DNA of 64,000 nt, from positions 55,242,001 through 55,306,000 of the forward strand of contig OX419757.1 of assembly GCA_948567375.1 (NCBI GenBank), read 5' to 3'. This DNA comes from Lunularia cruciata (Eukaryota; Streptophyta; Marchantiopsida; Lunulariales; Lunulariaceae). Positions 52,260 through 63,300 of this stretch are shown in pieces (position 1 is the stretch's first letter; the number at the start of each line of letters is the position of its first letter). The notes beneath the pieces were generated by a model. It saw nothing but the letters and a program-made list of their open reading frames with translations. It did no database searches and had not been told where the DNA came from. Made by a program: the position numbers and the translations under genes.

Positions 52260-54110
52260 AGTGAGGTGCCTAAATTAAGGCCCTTATGCACTATGGCAAA
52301 ACTCCCATTAGACTGCTCTCGTCCCAAGCTCAATATCAAAGAACAAGTGCAGCTCTGCCTACATCAAGCCATTGATATTAAATATGGTTTGAAAGTTGTT
52401 TATTGTTGTGCTTCTACTTCAATTGTCAGCGGGATGCCGTGTCTTTTGTACATCATGATTGGTCATCAGGAGAATGTTGGTGCAAGCGCAAGACCATGAC
52501 TAACCTGCAAGGTTGGAGTGCACCATTTTGCTAATTGAGATTCACATGAAGAAGCATCACATTGTCAAATTTGGACAATGTGAAAAGCTATGATCAAAAT
52601 TGGAGCAAGAGCATTTCTTTGATGCCATCAAGGTCCCTTTTAGAAGCACTTTTAGGGATCACTTTGTCTCTAAAGCTACAAGAAATCATGAGATTGTCTT
52701 TATCATTGACAAAGGAATCATTGAGGTAATCATCAATAAGATGATGTATTTATTGGAGGATAAATCCAATGATGTTGACACTGATGACAAGCAAGAGCTT
52801 GCACTTAGGAGTGAGGCCAAACATGCAATTGTGGTTGCTAACTGCAGTGCTAGTGCTATGAAGGCAAAGGAGTGAGAGATTTCAATTTTCAAATGCAATT
52901 AGCTAGTAGATAATGACAAAGTGCACTCTTTTTATGCTGTTGTAGTTGTGAAATCCAAAACCCAGCTCTTCAACCTTGCCATTCAATATGTTGTATATGG
53001 AGCATCATGACAATGAACATCATTGGCAAGACATATGAAGTCCTATCCACTCCATCATTATGTTCTTGCTCTCATGAGAATGTCAACAACTTCATTAGCA
53101 TAGTTTGTGCTGCCAACTTTCAACGGCTATTAGAGCTACTAAAGAAAACTTGGGCCTTTTCATTAATGTTGGACTCAACATTGCACTAGAGAAAATTATA
53201 TTTAGATGTTCATCTTTGTGTGTATATGAAGAATAAGTATATTGTCATAAACTTGCATGGATGTGCACTAGATTTTCAAATGACACACAAGCAAAGTCAT
53301 GTTCAACATGATTTCTTTGTTTCTTGACATACTATACCCTCATTGGAGAATTTTTCTTCTTGGCATGTTGAGTGATGGAGCTGAAAATATGACCGGATGT
53401 TTCATTGGCATCATGAAAAGCCTTCAGGTAGAACTTCACAATGATTTTGATCTGATCTGATCCAAATCTGGTGCGGAGCACATCAACTCAATCTAGTTAT
53501 GTAGCACATCATGAATGTAGTTATGAAGAAGAACTTCTTCTCTATGATGATGGGTTTCATTTTTCATCTCACAAGGAGCAAAACTTGATCACAAGAATGA
53601 GTATGACATACCCCCATGTTATAAAATGATGATTTCTATAGACAAGGTTACAACTTTGTTCAAGCAGCACTGGCCTAAGCTCCTAGCTTACATTGAGTTG
53701 AAATAGCTTGTGAGTGCTCCACCTCAACTTTGGTGGGTGTACCTTCTTGCTGGGGATACCTTCATGGTGAATAGCACCAAATTTTTTTGCAAGATTCAAG
53801 GCTCCATGCCTTTTTATTGCAATAGCAGGCAGAGCTTGCTGCTCTTGTTGGCACCTTTATCAAAGATCAGGGTATTAATGGCCCACTAATAGAAGAAAGG
53901 ATTCTATCCTAGATGTGATGATGCATATCATCAAGAGTCACTACGTGCTCACACTTCTAAATATGCAAGAATTTGTCATTGGACTTGCATGGTGGGTTGA
54001 AGGCATTCTCAATGCAACCAATGACGTAGAGCATAATGAGTTGTTGCAAGATATTGGTCTAGTCTTTGTTGAAGCATGTGCTCACATTAAGAGAATTGTC
54101 ATGCAAATTG
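52260..54110 (+). pseudogene. hAT-like DNA transposase remnant
   Basis: Pieces in several frames: KYGLKVVYCCASTS, EQEHFFDAIKVPFRSTFRDH, an Asp-rich stretch DKSNDVDTDDKQE, LLKKTWAFSLMLDSTLH (53,140 on), SDGAENMTGCFIGIM (about 53,371), IWCGAHQLNLVM (53,465-53,500), SMMMGFIFHLTRS and a C-terminal region to about 54,110. The DxAxxMTG and WCxAHxxNL blocks with this spacing are typical of RNase H-fold hAT-like transposases and BED-type relatives. Terminal repeats were not found. Its right end is cut by gypsy-C. Confidence 0.5.
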
Positions 54111-55070
54111 AGAAGTTTCACTAATTTTGGAGCTCATTGGAGAAGTTTTGCTAATTTTGAAGGAGGTTCAAAGTGGCAACAAGAAAGGCCTCATTTGGCG
54201 TTTAGAGGCTTTGAAGGCATAGGGCTGTGGGCTATGAGAGGCTACGAAGGCCTAGCAAGCCAACTTGCTGGCGTAAGACTAGCTAGTTTAGAGTAGATCT
54301 TGGTCGTTGGTTGGCAAAATCTGCCTTTCCTGCTAGATTGTGCACAATAGGGTTTGACCCCTAGATCTCTTGTTCCTAGACTGGTGCCCTAGCCAACTGG
54401 CCCACCCTCACTTGTTGTCATAGTGACTGTGCCACTATTATCTATACATATGTAGCTTTGGCTAGAAGAGGCAGTTTGATCCCATTCTTGGTGATCTTGG
54501 TAGCTTAGGACTTAGATCCAAACTTCTCTTATGTCAAATGCCAAATGGTGGCAGAGTCAATCCCGTGTTGTGTTATGAGATGGAGGGTTTTCATTTGGAT
54601 TTGTTGTGATTGGATACCCTCCATTCTCTACTTCCTGTTTGTGCACCACTTTTGTGTGAGGTGCCTTAACTTTTGAGCGTTGGTGCTCTGGTGTGCTCTT
54701 GGTGGTGAAGCTGGAGTGATGACTAGTCAGACTATCTTTGTTTCTCTTCGGTGAGGCAGGAAATGATGACCTGCAGACTGTGAGAGTGCGTGTTATGATG
54801 GCAGGTTACAGGTTGCCCTTTCCCCTAGTGTAGTTATCTCGTTTAGAGTTACATTAGTGGGTGGTGCTTAGTTGGTGTTGGCACGTGGTGGGGCACTTGC
54901 GGTTACAACTTGCGGTTGTAGTTGGTGGTTTGGGTTTGCTGTTGTGGTTACTTTATCACAACGGAGTTCTTTGGAGATTCCAGAGGAGTTAGCCCTACAG
55001 TACGCAGTGGGTTTACTTGGAGTGGTGCTAAGTATCAGCTTGTATCTCAGGTCCCAGTGAGGGAGGAGAT
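54111..55070 (+). other. Gypsy-C leader
   Basis: Aligned with the gypsy-A leader at about 33,740-34,700. Two overlapping frames (54,872-55,060; 54,922 on) are open but look non-coding. No LTR or primer-binding site is seen at the left end. Confidence 0.6.
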
Positions 55071-56616
55071 TGACTCTGAGTTAGAGTTCAACACAAGAGC
55101 TGATTCAGTTGAAAGTGCACTTGGTGTGTCCGCACCGTTGTTGTGGGACATGGATGAGATTTATGGGGCCTCCAAAGGCCCTAGGCGTTACTCTAGTACA
55201 ATGGGTACCATTGAGTTGGATGACTTCATCCAGGATTTTGATAGTTGGTGTGATTTGCAGCAGATGCGGAACCCAACTTTGTTCACACCCTTCATGGCAT
55301 GGAAGGGGTTGTTTTAGCACTTGGAGGGTCCGCCGATGGATGACTACCATGAGTTCAGGAGAGCTCATTTGGAGGAAATTGAGTTATGGAGATAGTATTG
55401 GTCTCCACAGTATGTCTCCATCACTTCAGGCTCGATGGCCAGGAGTAGATTGGCTGTACCTATGAGTTCTAGCTTGAGTAGTGCGGGTGGAGCTAGTGGA
55501 GGTGCACTAGCTAGAGATAGTGCTACTATGAGTGGAGGTACCGCTGCAGGAGGTGGTGTGGTACTGGGGTTTAACCCTATGGTGGAGTTCGTCTTATGTT
55601 TGAGGCAGAACTACCAGGGAGTACGGACTGACAAGCTGAGAAGCTTGCAAGAGTTCCAGCGGAAAGCTGGAGAGAGCCTACGTGAGGCATACACTTGCAT
55701 GAGGCGACTGATCAGTTTCACTCTGGGAGTTACTGAGGCCCAGGCAGTCCAGTTTTGGTATGGGATACTGGATAGGGAGTTGCGATGTAGAGTTCGTGAT
55801 GCTATGTTGTTACATGCTACTTTGCTTACTTTTGGAATTGGTCTTTGGTTTGGCTAAGCATATTGAGCTCAACATGGTGGAGGAAAGGGTGGTGACATCT
55901 GGATTTGGTAAGGAGACCTCATCCACGGCTATGACTTCTTCTAGAGTGCAGCAGAGTGCACCACCCCCAATTGGTTTTTGAGGATAGTGTGGATAGCCCA
56001 GATCCTATGGAGTGAGTGGAGGGCCTAGTGGAGTTAGACCCTTACTCTCATTTTCGGGTCAACAACAGCCAATGAGTGGTAGTGTTAATTGTTGGACTTG
56101 TGGTGGACCTCACCATTAGAGAAAGTGTACTCAAGGCAGTGAACCTGATACCTCAAGTGCATCACAGCTAGCACAGAGGCAGTGTGAGCATTGCCACAGA
56201 TTTGGTCACACTAGTGACCGGTGTTTTGACCTACACCCAAAGTTACGGGGTGGTAGGGCTACTATGGCTAGTAGTAGAGGAGCTCCAGTTCATGGAAGAC
56301 GAGGTGGTAGAGGTGGTGGTAGAGGATCTACACCTAGTAGGGATGCAGTACTTGCCCTTACTTCTGACACAACTATGGCTACTCGGATTGAGCAGTTGGA
56401 GCAGAGATTGGCTAGTATGGCTATTGCTCAGAGGAGATCAGATTCGGGTGCTGAGGCTTCCACCTCATATGTTGGTGATAGAGATGCTTTGGACTTCATG
56501 TGCGGAGCAACACAGGTCAATGCATTTGCAGCAATGACTAGGAGTGCAGTACGTGCTCCAGAGCCTAGAGGAACATCAATGGAGTTGGACCCACAGAGAG
56601 GAGAGGTTGGAAGATA
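55071..56616 (+). pseudogene. Gypsy-C gag with two zinc knuckles
   Basis: Readable pieces are DSVESALGVSAPLLWDMDEI, FIQDFDSWCDLQQMRNPTLF, FVLCLRQNYQGVRTDKLRSL, ESLREAYTCMRRLISFTLGV and AQAVQFWYGILDRELRCRV; the last three are the retrotransposon gag core. Knuckles are CWTCGGPHH then stop, RKC (about 56,090-56,130) and CEHCHRFGHTSDRC (about 56,186-56,230, complete). A Gly/Arg-rich stretch HGRRGGRGGGRGSTPS follows, then a probable coiled segment TRIEQLEQRLASMAIAQRRS. At least four stops or frameshifts. Confidence 0.85.
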
Positions 56617-56668
56617 GGTCAGACTTCCATAGTCTTTCACACTATTTGAGGCATTACAGACAACATCC

Positions 56669-57440
56669 ATGGTTCCTAGGCGTCCCAATGCAGGTGTAGT
56701 AGGTGGTGATAGAGTGCATGATGGACTACTTGCTAGTCAACCACCTAATACAACACAAAGTGAGTCTAGCATGATGTTAGGGGCGGCTCAGCTGATTATG
56801 CGGCATCCTTTGTTTTCAGCCAATGATATGTTTACATTGGGAGTTGACCCAGCCCCAGTGTTTTGGTTGGCTGCCACGTTGTGTGAGAGTAGGGATAGTG
56901 CGGTTCCTACTACTAGAGCAGAGGTGGTTGGTAGTGGAGCTAACTTGGTTGAGGAGCATGGGATCCGTTCAACGACCAGTGGTTTATGGCAAGCAGCAGC
57001 GGCTAGATTGGAGGAGTTGCCAACTAGACCAGCCTTTGAGAGAGCACGGTTTACACCTAGTGTTGTCCTATTGGATAACCAGAGGGGGATTTTTTTTTGT
57101 GGGACCTTCAGGAAAGGTCTATATACAAGAGAGAGTCTTCTTAGACTCTGGTGCATAGCTCCTTATGTTGGGGAAGGCTGCAGTTGTTGGTTTGGCGTTA
57201 CGGAAGACCAATGTGGAGAGGTGTCCACATCAGATCTAGACATCTCTAGGTGGTGGTTTGACATAGTACATCACACATGGGGAGCTTGTTGTCCAGGTTC
57301 AGCCTGGTCATCCGACTGATTGCTCAGGCTATTGTGACGATAGTTGAGTCATATGACGTGCTAGTTGGGGAGTAGTGTTATACCCCATGGGTTTCAGCAT
57401 TGACTATTGGGAGGAGACAACCTCTTATAGACCTGATTGG
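56669..57440 (+). pseudogene. Gypsy-C protease region
   Basis: The 56,669-57,319 frame has SMMLGAAQLIMRHPLFSAND and RLEELPTRPAFERARFTPSV. In the next frame the active site reads VFLDSGA (about 57,129-57,150), a stop, then LLMLGKAAVVGLALRKTN. YPMGFSIDYWEETTSYRPDW (about 57,378-57,438) closes the region. DSG is intact, but the stop after it breaks the domain. Confidence 0.75.
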
Positions 57441-57824
57441 CAGTTTGGTGAAGGACGGGTATGTCGCCTACCAGTACGCTTCAGTAGTGGCAGTCTTGGC
57501 TCACTATAGTTTGGGACCATGGCAGCATCAGTTTTAGCTTTCAGTGGTACAGTTACTTGGCCTGGTGACTTGTTGGAGGGGAACACCCATGTAGAGGATA
57601 CTCCAATACCAAAGGAGATCACTCGGCTTTGGAGTACAAGTGGGATTGCTCCGTCCACTTTGGATGTTCCATTGTGGAGTTCAGAGGAGGCATTGCAGCA
57701 CCATGCAGATCAGTTGGTGCAGCAGGCTTGGGGTGGAGCCTTTGTACCATCAGGAGATGAGTGTGAAGATGAGCCTCTAGAGGTGATTGCTTTGACACTT
57801 CTAGATACCACACTCATTCCTTAG
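57441..57824 (+). pseudogene. Gypsy-C spacer between protease and methyltransferase
   Basis: An open frame at 57,519-57,824 begins MAASVLAFSGTVTWPGDLLE and includes DQLVQQAWGGAFVPSGDECE and DEPLEVIALTLLDTTLIP. No known domain. The stop at 57,822-57,824 (TAG) directly precedes the methyltransferase, in the same frame, so it may be a decayed read-through. Confidence 0.55.
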
Positions 57825-58815
57825 CAGTATCTAGTAGAGGGGATATGCCTATTGGAGTTGTTTGGTGGGATCAGCACCGGACTAGCTGCGGTGTTACATG
57901 TGGGTATCTGAGTACAGAGGTACTTGTATGTAAAGAGAGATGAGACTGCTTGGTGAGTCTCTCTACATCATATGGCACACTTGGCCTATTGGTATTCGGA
58001 GTTATTACCAATGTCAGCAGTTAGAGGTTACCAGAAGGCCCTACCAGGAGACATTTCCTTACTAGGGGCGCATGACCTAGAGGGACATGAGCCTATTCAC
58101 TTGGTGATTTCTAGATGGCCATGTTAGGGACATACACGTGCTGGTAGAGGATAAGGTCTTCAAGATCCTTGTTCTAGTGTGTTTTGGGAGATGTTACGGA
58201 TACTACGACATCTCCAATTTCATCAGTATGTTTCTCCAGCTTACCTTTTGGAGAACGTTCCTTTGATGGGTGATTCTTGCACTAGAGTGGTGGCGAGTAC
58301 ACATCAAGTCCATTCTTGGATGGGACCTGCTGTATTGTTAGATGCAACCAGAGTGGGATCACGGGGTCATTGTCTTTGTCTTTGGTGGACAAACCTCTAA
58401 CCCAGAGAGGTTATATAGTGCACTTATAATGGGATTCAGCGACTTGACCACATCCTTGTGATGATATCTTGGATGTTGGATGTCAGTCTCAGACAGTGGT
58501 AGTGGCTGATAGGTCACCTATGGCAATGGTGAACCTAGTGGGACAGCCTAGAGCCGCATTTCCACACTCATGAGTTTCCCAGGCTCTCATGCTTTTCGAG
58601 AGGGAGGACCTGGACTTGTTTGGGACTCACAAGTACAGCAGTTGGTGGAGCCCAATGCTGATGAGAGAGAGTGGACAATGGGTTTTTGCACCGGTATTAC
58701 CGCTGTTCTAGTAGTGTTAGAGGCATCTAGGCGTCAGGTGTTAGGTCAGGCTATGGACCTGAACTATTTGACCTGGATTGTGAGCCTTGGCTTGGCAGAG
58801 CAGCGTAGGATGCAC
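57825..58815 (+). pseudogene. C5 cytosine DNA methyltransferase domain inside gypsy-C
   Basis: Such enzymes transfer a methyl group from S-adenosylmethionine to cytosine C5. In one frame (57,825-58,397) the order is: motif I LLELFGGISTGLAAVL (FGG at 57,861), motif II YLYVKRDETA, GDISLL (motif III-like), motif IV LVISRWPC (Pro-Cys at 58,119-58,124, catalytic Cys kept, the next CAG is TAG), GLQDPCSSVF, motif VI YLLENVP (ENV at 58,251), motif VIII SRGHCLCLWWTNL (about 58,359-58,397). After a frameshift, 58,643-58,815 gives motif IX-like EPNADEREWTMGFCTGIT and motif X LGQAMDLNYLTWIV. About 330 residues, the size of a bare catalytic domain. At least four stops and one shift. It is most like a compact DNMT of algal retroelements, not plant MET1, CMT or DRM in full length. 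Confidence 0.88.
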
Positions 58816-59358
58816 TTGATAGGCATCACCACTCGGACACTTGTGAGCCCTGTGCCTATCGAGACAATTTAGGCACATGCTGGGAGCAATGGACCAAGTG
58901 GACATGGTATTCTTGGGACACATCAAGTAGCTACTAGGGAGAGTGGTCTACTTGGAGTCCATCCAGGTGAGCGTGGGCTACTTGGATTACACCCTTGGTC
59001 CACATGGGATGCAGCTAGAGGACGTGTGGAGCTTGCAGCCAGAGTGGAGGGAGTTTTTCACATAGAGGTTGGGACCTCTAGTGGTCAAGAGCATGACACC
59101 ATTGCTCCCAAGGGCCCACTGTAGCAGTCAGTCAGTACGTCTTCCACTCCTACTATAGTTACAGAGGATACTTGGGAGCCAGATCTTGGACCTAAGCTTA
59201 CTGGAGAGGAAAGACGGAGGGTTTGGAGGTTCTTGAGGAGTCACACGAGTTGTTTTGCTTTTAGTATGAAGGATTTGGGTGCTCTGAAGGGACCTGGTAT
59301 ACGGATTGAGCTGACTAGCAACACACCAGTTTTCAGATGTCCTTATTGATATAGTGAT
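58816..59358 (+). other. Gypsy-C spacer before reverse transcriptase
   Basis: Several short frames. The plus strand near 59,150-59,340 can be read as the pre-RT region with stops (TWEPDLGPKLTGEERRRVWR, FLRSHTSCFAFSMKDLGALK, IELTSNTPVFRCPY), equivalent to the 'EL..TP..RRPYR.S' block. No separate gene. Confidence 0.6.
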
Positions 59359-60057
59359 ATGAAGAGGACATTGATTCAGAGCCAGAGTAGTGACCTTTTT
59401 GAGGCTGGTTTGGTGGAGATTTCACATGGAGAGTATGCATCAGTGACAGTGATGCCCGCCAAGAAGGATATGCATGGCAACTATACAGATAGGCGGATGT
59501 GTGGAGATTACCGTCCTATCAACCAACAGACCAAGGCTGATTGGTATGCCATGCCTACACCGGAGGAGATTTTTGATGCGATTGGGCATGCAAAGATCTT
59601 CAGTACTTTGGATCTTCAAGCGAGATATCATCAATTGCCGATCAGGGAGGGAGATAAGTCCAAGACAACATTTTGGGCTATTGATCCTCACGGCAAGGAT
59701 GTGTTATATCAGTGGAGGTCCTTACCATTTGGGTTAAAGAACGCTCCTACTGAGTTCCAGAGGGTCATGGATAGGATCCTAGCTGGATTGGATTTTGCTC
59801 GGTGCTATATTGATGACATTTCGATTTATAGCACTACTATGGAGGAGCATGAGAGACAGTTGCTGAAGGTGTTTGAGAGGTTGAGATCTCATGGACTCAA
59901 ATTACATCTTGGGAAGTGTAGGTTCTTCCATGAGCAGGTTGAGTATTTGGGTCACACTATCTACCTCGGAGGACTTGGTGTCCAGTAGACCAAGGTGGAG
60001 GCTATTGCACGTATTCCTTGGCCTACGGATGTGAGCAGAGTGTGAGCATTCCTTGGG
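59359..60057 (+). pseudogene. Gypsy-C reverse transcriptase
   Basis: A 209-codon open frame with the complete RT palm: GLVEISHGEYASVTVMPAKK, MCGDYRPINQQTKADWYAMP, IFSTLDLQARYHQLPI (catalytic Asp), WRSLPFGLKNAPTEFQRVMD and YIDD at 59,806-59,817. It ends at a TAG in place of CAG within LGGLGVQ-TKVEA. The RT core is intact; only its ends carry stops. Confidence 0.92.
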
Positions 60058-60660
60058 TTGGCAAACTTCTATCACCGCTATGTTAGAGGATTTAGTACCA
60101 TTGCCAAGGCCTTGACGAAGTTGACCAAGCTTACACAGGAGTGGTGTTGGGGAGATGAGCAGGAGAGAGCTTTTGTAGAGCTCAAGGAGAGGTTGATATG
60201 TGCTCCTATTTTGAGGAGACCAATCAGAGGACGACCATTTCAGGTTCACATTGATTGGAGTATGTTGGGGCTCGGAGCGGTGCTCACCCAACATGATGAT
60301 GAGGGGAAGGAGTTTGTGGTGGCTTATGCTAGTCGCTCCAACAATTCAGCGGAGGAAAAGTATAGTTCATATGAGGGAGAATGCTTGGCAACAATTTGGG
60401 CAGTAGCACATTTCCGATGTTACCTATTTGGTAACCCCTTCACTCTCATCACTAATCATCAGCTGTTGAAGTGGTTGATGGAGTCCGACAAGCTTTCAGG
60501 GAAGCTTGCACGATGGGCTCTGATTTTACAAGAGTATGATTTCACGGTTGTTCACAGACCTAGAGTGGTGAACTGTGATGCAGATGGGTTGAGTAGAAAC
60601 CCATGTCCCAGCAAGCAAGATCAGACCGGAGCACGTTGGCATGGTGAGACAAATGAGGAG
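60058..60660 (+). pseudogene. Gypsy-C RNase H
   Basis: First part of a 427-codon frame: ANFYHRYVRGFSTIAKALTK, FQVHIDWSMLGLGAVLTQHD (Asp), EKYSSYEGECLATIWAVAHF (Glu), FTLITNHQLLKWLM (consensus TDHxxLKWL; Asp is Asn), ARWALILQEYDFTVVHRPRV and DADGLSRNP. Two of the acidic sites are kept; the TDH Asp is lost. Confidence 0.88.
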
Positions 60661-61970
60661 ATGGTGCCAGGTTGGCATGCATTGGCCTTTCTGTGTATAT
60701 TTGCAAAGGCTTTGGTGGTATCTCTCTTAGCACATACAGGAGGAGTTATTGAGGTCACAGATCCAGAGAGTGAGGATATTGGTACAATTCAGCAAGACAT
60801 TCATGATGATGTCTTAGTGATGGACTATCTTTGCACTGGTGTTGTGGGTGGCACAGTTGGGGCCAAGGAGAGAGACCGTGTTCTTCAGCAAGCCAGATGG
60901 TTCAGATTGAAGGGTAGACACCTTTTGCGTGTATGGGAGGATGGTAGAGTGCAAGTAGTACCACTTCTATCTCAGAGACCACAGTTGGTCTGTCATGCTC
61001 ATGAGGAGCTAGGACATTTTGGAGTAAAGCGGACATATAGCTTACTCCATAGTCATTATTGGTGGCGTAGTATGCAGACCAAGGTACAACAGTTTGTTGC
61101 TAGATGTGTGGTTTGTGACCAAGTTAGAGCATCATTCAATGCTCCTATGCCACAATTACACCCATTACCTATCATGGGATTGGGTTACCGTTGGAGTTTG
61201 GAGTTTGCCGGACCTTTACTGCTGACTGTGAGACATCATCGATACGTGTTGGTGATGATGGAGCACTTCTCCAAGTGGATTGAGTTGGTGGCACTTCCTG
61301 ACAAGTCTAGTGAAGGGATAGCTTACTCCTTTTTGGATTGAGTTCTTAGTCATTTTGGTATACCAGTTGAGGTTTTGACTGATCAGGGTACAAAGTTCTT
61401 GGGAGAGTTTCAGGTCTTGTGTGACAAGGCTTTGATTGATCATCGTACTACATCCCGAGATCACCCTGAGGCAGATGGCTTAGCAGAGAGAGTGATTCAG
61501 ATGGTGAAGAGAGGATTGCGAAAGTATGGTTTGCAGAGAGGCCACTTGGGAGATTAGGATCTCCAATTACCTTGGTTGGCCATGGGCTATTGGTTCAGCC
61601 GGCAAGCCTCCTTAGCATCCTTCTCTCCATACTTCCTACTCTATGGACGAGATCTAGATTTACCTGCAGCCATTTGTCAAGATGCCACTGTAGTTTTGGA
61701 CTTGGATGACCCCGATATATGGATGAGCGCATGTTCTCAGCGGGCAGAGATCTTTTGGAGAGTGATGCCAATGGCCTTTGAGAACTTGGCGATTGCTCAT
61801 CATAGAGATACTTTACGCTATGCTACCATTCAAGGAGGAGGTTATAGGCCCTTGATCCATCGATTTCATCCAAACGACTATGTATATCTACAACAGATAG
61901 CACCGACGACACTTGATGTTTCTACAGGCCGCACTATCTTGAGAGCGCGCAAGGTTTTGCCATTTGGAGT
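60661..61970 (+). pseudogene. Gypsy-C integrase
   Basis: Zinc site HEELGHFGVKRTYSLLHSHY and ARCVVCDQVRA (HHCC complete, 60,996-61,135). Core: RWSLEFAGPLLLTVRHHRYV, where the usual catalytic Asp of LDFAGPL is Glu; SKWIELVALPDK; LTDQGTKFLGEF (second Asp kept); DGLAERVIQMVKRGL (Glu kept). Stops at 61,339 and 61,555 split the core. The C-terminal frame starts at 61,576 (MGYWFSRQASLASFSPYFLL, LYGRDLDLPAAIC) and continues with GYRPLIHRFHPNDYVYLQQI and ARKVLPFGVLVLEGHDG. Confidence 0.88.
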
Positions 61971-62009
61971 CCTTGTGTTAGAAGGACATGATGGTGTTTT
62001 TTGGAAGGA

Positions 62010-62238
62010 TCATGTGCGCAATTGTGCACCATGCCACCTCCCAAACATTGATGGTATTATGGACCCAAGCTTTGCACTTGTACGTGTAGGCTTGAGGTGT
62101 ATGTTATATGGCTCTTTTGGTGGAGCTGCTACTATGTTAATGTGTGATAGTTGTTTGAGAGGATGGCATGTGGCATGTATGACTCCTCCCCTCACGGTGG
62201 TTCCTCAGGGACAGTGGTTATGTCCTAGATGTACTTGA
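62010..62238 (+). pseudogene. PHD finger at the gypsy-C integrase C-terminus
   Basis: In frame with the integrase end: HVRNCAPCHLPNIDG, then RCMLYGSFGG, CDSCLRGWHVACMTPPLT and GQWLCPRCT, stop. Spacing fits a C4HC3 PHD finger (C-x2-C...C-x2-C-x4-H-x2-C...C-x2-C), but the second Cys is Tyr. The homologous domain in gypsy-A (about 45,590-45,737) keeps all ligands. It takes the position held by a chromodomain in chromoviruses. Confidence 0.85.
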
Positions 62239-62497
62239 CCTATAGCTAGTTCATTCTTTATATGGTATAGATTGCAGACAGGCGACTAACGATGGGGCTC
62301 CATAGCACCTGGCCTCTTGATCTTTGCTCATTAGAGGGTATACCATATACTTAGAGTAGATGGCTATCTAGAGTTAGAGGGGCCTAACCGCCAGCTAGGG
62401 GGGCGATTGTGGCACTTTAGAGTCTGTGTATGACTTATGTGTGAGTTGTGCTTCTATAGTGTATGATGCTGACAGCGATGTATATATGCACGACAAC
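62239..62497 (+). other. Gypsy-C 3' untranslated region with polypurine tract
   Basis: Aligns with 45,740-46,016 of gypsy-A. The G-rich run in ccagctaggggggcga (about 62,390-62,404) is a polypurine tract candidate. The block 62,404-62,497 (tgtggcactttagagtc..) is repeated at 62,951-63,058. Confidence 0.65.
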
Positions 62498-63058
62498 TGT
62501 CACACCATTTGTAGTGCCGCATATAGATGCTTGGACATTGGAGGTCCAATGATAGTAGTTAGAGTTATTTCAGTAGTTTCTCAGAGACTACTTTCTGATG
62601 GTTAGATTTTGTGTTCGGGGTACTGACTTCACGGTGAGGCCCACCGTCACTTTGCACTGTTCACACCGTCGAGTGTGCCGTTAGCGGGACCATTAGGGTT
62701 TTAGTGCTAGCTCGAGTCCTGGGGGTATAGTTTTGAAGTGAGCTCCAGAGAGCTCACTTCTTTGATGTTGAGCCTTTGAGTTCCTGGCTATGGTGGATAG
62801 AGGCCATCAAGCATCACCTGGATTTTTCTATGCTTGAGTGGGTGTGGCTTGACTGTAATCAATGCCCAGTTGTTGGCAGTTTATAGAGTGACAGATCAAG
62901 TACTGATCTGAGTTGAGTTGAGTTGAGTTGAGAGTGGTAAGCAATCTGATTATTGTGGCACTTTAGAGTCTATGTATGACTTAAGTGTGAGTTGTGCTTC
63001 TATAGTGTATGATGTTGACAGCAATGTATATTGTGTAGCAATGTATATACGCACAACA
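62498..63058 (+). repeat. 3' LTR of gypsy-C (561 bp)
   Basis: TGTCACACCATTTG ... CGCACAACA, aligned with the gypsy-A LTR. A short (gagtt)n run stands at about 62,909-62,931. The end coincides with the end of the gypsy-A 3' LTR. If the LTR instead starts at TGTGGCACTTT (62,406), right after the polypurine tract, it would carry the same 100-base block at both ends. Confidence 0.7.
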
Positions 63059-63300
63059 AACCAAATAGGACAAGGACCAACATGTCACCCATCCATGCAA
63101 CTAATCTAAGGGTGGAGCTTGTTGATAGTTCATTAATCCATGTATCTGATTCAAAGGTGGAGCTTACTTTGAGTGGATCCTCCTTGCTATATGATAAAGA
63201 CAAGATACTCTTTTGGAGGCATCAAATTATTGGTGGCTAAAGCCTTTTTTTTCTTCTCTTGCGTTTCTCTTGAGGGTTCTCCTATCCTTGGAAAATTACA
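63059..63300 (+). repeat. Fragment of the chromovirus LTR (3' 242 bp)
   Basis: From ccaaataggacaagg.. to ..aaaattaca it aligns with the second halves of the LTRs at 7517-8109 and 36,297-37,030, sharing catgtcacccatccat, gtggagctt, ctatatgataaagacaag and tttctcttg.gggttct. Its left part was lost at the junction with gypsy-C. Confidence 0.8.

Larger units (their letters stand above)
54111..63058 (+). mobile_element. Gypsy-C: Ty3/gypsy element with a DNA methyltransferase and PHD finger, 5' truncated
   Basis: Order: leader, gag (two zinc knuckles), protease, C5 DNA methyltransferase, RT, RNase H, integrase, PHD finger, 3' LTR. It is a sister of gypsy-A but keeps the middle part. The 5' LTR is missing: sequence before 54,110 belongs to a transposase remnant. 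Frames are long but contain scattered stops, many of them one C-to-T or G-to-A step from a sense codon (CAG to TAG, CGA to TGA). That pattern suggests decay of methylated cytosines. Confidence 0.9.
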
